From: Leucobacter komagatae | Lineage (GTDB): Bacteria; Actinomycetota; Actinomycetes; Actinomycetales; Microbacteriaceae | Reading direction: 5' to 3' | DNA length: 64,000 bases | Assembly (NCBI RefSeq): GCF_000834055.1 | Contig: NZ_JXSQ01000015.1 | Coordinates: 1 to 64,000 of the forward strand | Shown here: in pieces, positions 63,282 through 64,000 of the stretch | How positions within the stretch are numbered: the stretch's first letter is position 1 | Layout of the letters: every line of letters starts with the position of its first letter | Notes under the pieces: generated by a model | What the model saw: only the letters and a program-made list of their open reading frames with translations | Told to the model about the DNA's origin: nothing | The model's database searches: none | Position numbers and translations under genes: made by a program

Positions 63282-63351
63282 GCGGGAGTGCTCCTTGAGT
63301 GGGCTGTGAGGATTGCGGGAATTTCATATTATTCTATTCATCAGATCAAGG

Positions 63352-63370
63352 TTAGGCTAGGCTTACTTAA
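63352..63370. promoter_or_regulatory. DtxR/IdeR-like iron box
   Basis: TTAGGCTAGGCTTACTTAA matches the 19-base iron-box consensus (TTAGGTTAGGCTAACCTAA) at 16 positions. It lies in the spacer between the divergent iron genes, three bases before the ATPase GTG. Confidence 0.8.
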
Positions 63371-63372
63371 CT

Positions 63373-64000
63373 GTGAAAGCATCAACACTTCATGGCTCGG
63401 ATTTGTGCCTCGGATACCGCGGAAATGCGGTCGTGCACGGCGCTACCCTGACCCTTCGCCCCGGTCGAGTGACGGCTCTCGTCGGCCCAAACGGCAGCGG
63501 CAAATCTACGCTGCTGCGTGCGATTGCGCGCCTGCACCGCAAGGACTCTGGCAGCGTGACCATTGACGGCCCCGACGCGGATTCGCGCCCGGCAGAGGCG
63601 CTGACGGCGAAGGAGTTTGCCCGCGAGGTCGCCATGCTCTCGCAGTCACGCCCCCACCCCTCGGGGCTGTCGGTGCGAGACATCGTCACGTACGGCCGGC
63701 ACCCGTACCGCAGTCGCTTCGCGGGGCTCACCGACCAGGACAGGCACGCCGTCGACACGGCGCTTGAACTCACCGGCCTCACCCACATGTCCGAGCGTTC
63801 CGCCGACCAGCTCTCCGGCGGCGAACTGCAGCGCGTCTGGCTCGGCACGGCGCTCGCGCAGGACACCGGTGTGCTCCTCCTCGACGAGCCAACGAACCAC
63901 CTCGACCTCAAGCACCAGATCGACACGCTCGACCTCATCTGCGACCTCGCGGCACGCGGAACGGCCGTGGGCGTCGTGCTGCACGACCTCGACCAGGCCG
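63373..64000 (+). CDS. Iron-siderophore ABC transporter ATPase (FepC-like), 3' end outside window
   Basis: 209 codons visible, open to the right edge. GTG start MKASTLHGSDL directly after the iron box. Walker A VGPNGSGKSTLL, Q-loop LSQSRPHPSGLSV, YGRHPYRSRF typical of FecE/FepC, signature LSGGELQRVWLGTAL, Walker B LLLDEPTNHLD, switch histidine in VLHDLDQA at the edge. Likely powers ferric-siderophore import together with permeases beyond the window. Confidence 0.92.
   Translation, partial: MKASTLHGSDLCLGYRGNAVVHGATLTLRPGRVTALVGPNGSGKSTLLRAIARLHRKDSGSVTIDGPDADSRPAEALTAKEFAREVAMLSQSRPHPSGLSVRDIVTYGRHPYRSRFAGLTDQDRHAVDTALELTGLTHMSERSADQLSGGELQRVWLGTALAQDTGVLLLDEPTNHLDLKHQIDTLDLICDLAARGTAVGVVLHDLDQA

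Overview
The window is GC-rich actinobacterial chromosome. Strong codon bias, many GTG/TTG starts, ATGA/GTGA gene overlaps, class C sortase pili, a DtxR-type iron box, an eukaryote-like NADP isocitrate dehydrogenase and an MsiK-type shared sugar ATPase all fit the Micrococcales. The gene set looks most like Microbacteriaceae (Leucobacter-like); that name is inference. No rRNA, tRNA, CRISPR, phage or insertion sequence was seen.

Region 1 (1-20656) holds two tandem paralogous pilus islands, each with a divergent LuxR/MalT-like (LAL) regulator. Island 1: regulator (runs off the left edge), large tip adhesin, backbone pilin, two class C sortases. Island 2: regulator, large adhesin, backbone pilin, sortase, a minor pilin absent from island 1, and a second sortase. 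Each adhesin gene carries a run of seven G that is one base too long for its expected reading frame. In island 1 the run cuts the adhesin off its cell-wall anchor. In island 2 it separates the conserved GTG start from the coding frame, leaving an in-frame ATG as rescue start. The island 1 regulator also has a damaged P-loop. This looks like phase-variable or silent/active pilus loci, or else sequencing error at homopolymers.

Region 2 (20676-27471) is mixed housekeeping: a membrane protein, NagA, a DedA protein, CcsB, polyphosphate kinase 2, a CsoR-type metal sensor, a RarD-like transporter and a GNAT acetyltransferase. Region 3 (27512-34570) is an amino-sugar or oligosaccharide operon: ROK repressor, CUT1 ABC importer without its own ATPase, cytoplasmic GH3 N-acetylhexosaminidase and ROK kinase. 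A shared-type ATPase (39463-40530) and NagA (21470-22663) could complete the pathway. A wall-anchored nuclease/5'-nucleotidase (34947-39209) and icd (40658-41872) follow.

Region 4 (41952-54027) is the most novel-looking metabolic unit. A LacI-type repressor is divergent from one long operon: oligopeptide-type ABC importer, P1-family self-processing aminopeptidase, YtcJ-type amidohydrolase and two tandem C45-family acyltransferase/hydrolases. A PaiB-like flavoprotein converges from the far side. Near-identical 16-bp palindromes sit just upstream of the -10 hexamer at both outer promoters, defining a local regulon with probable three N-terminal-nucleophile enzymes for an unidentified peptide-like or N-acylated nutrient.

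Region 5 (54071-64000) has a sodium:solute symporter with a 44-residue partner, an SDR oxidoreductase, an ABC-2 exporter divergent from a histidine kinase/response regulator pair, an enoyl-CoA hydratase, and iron genes (siderophore-interacting reductase and a FepC-like ATPase cut by the right edge) around a DtxR/IdeR-like box.
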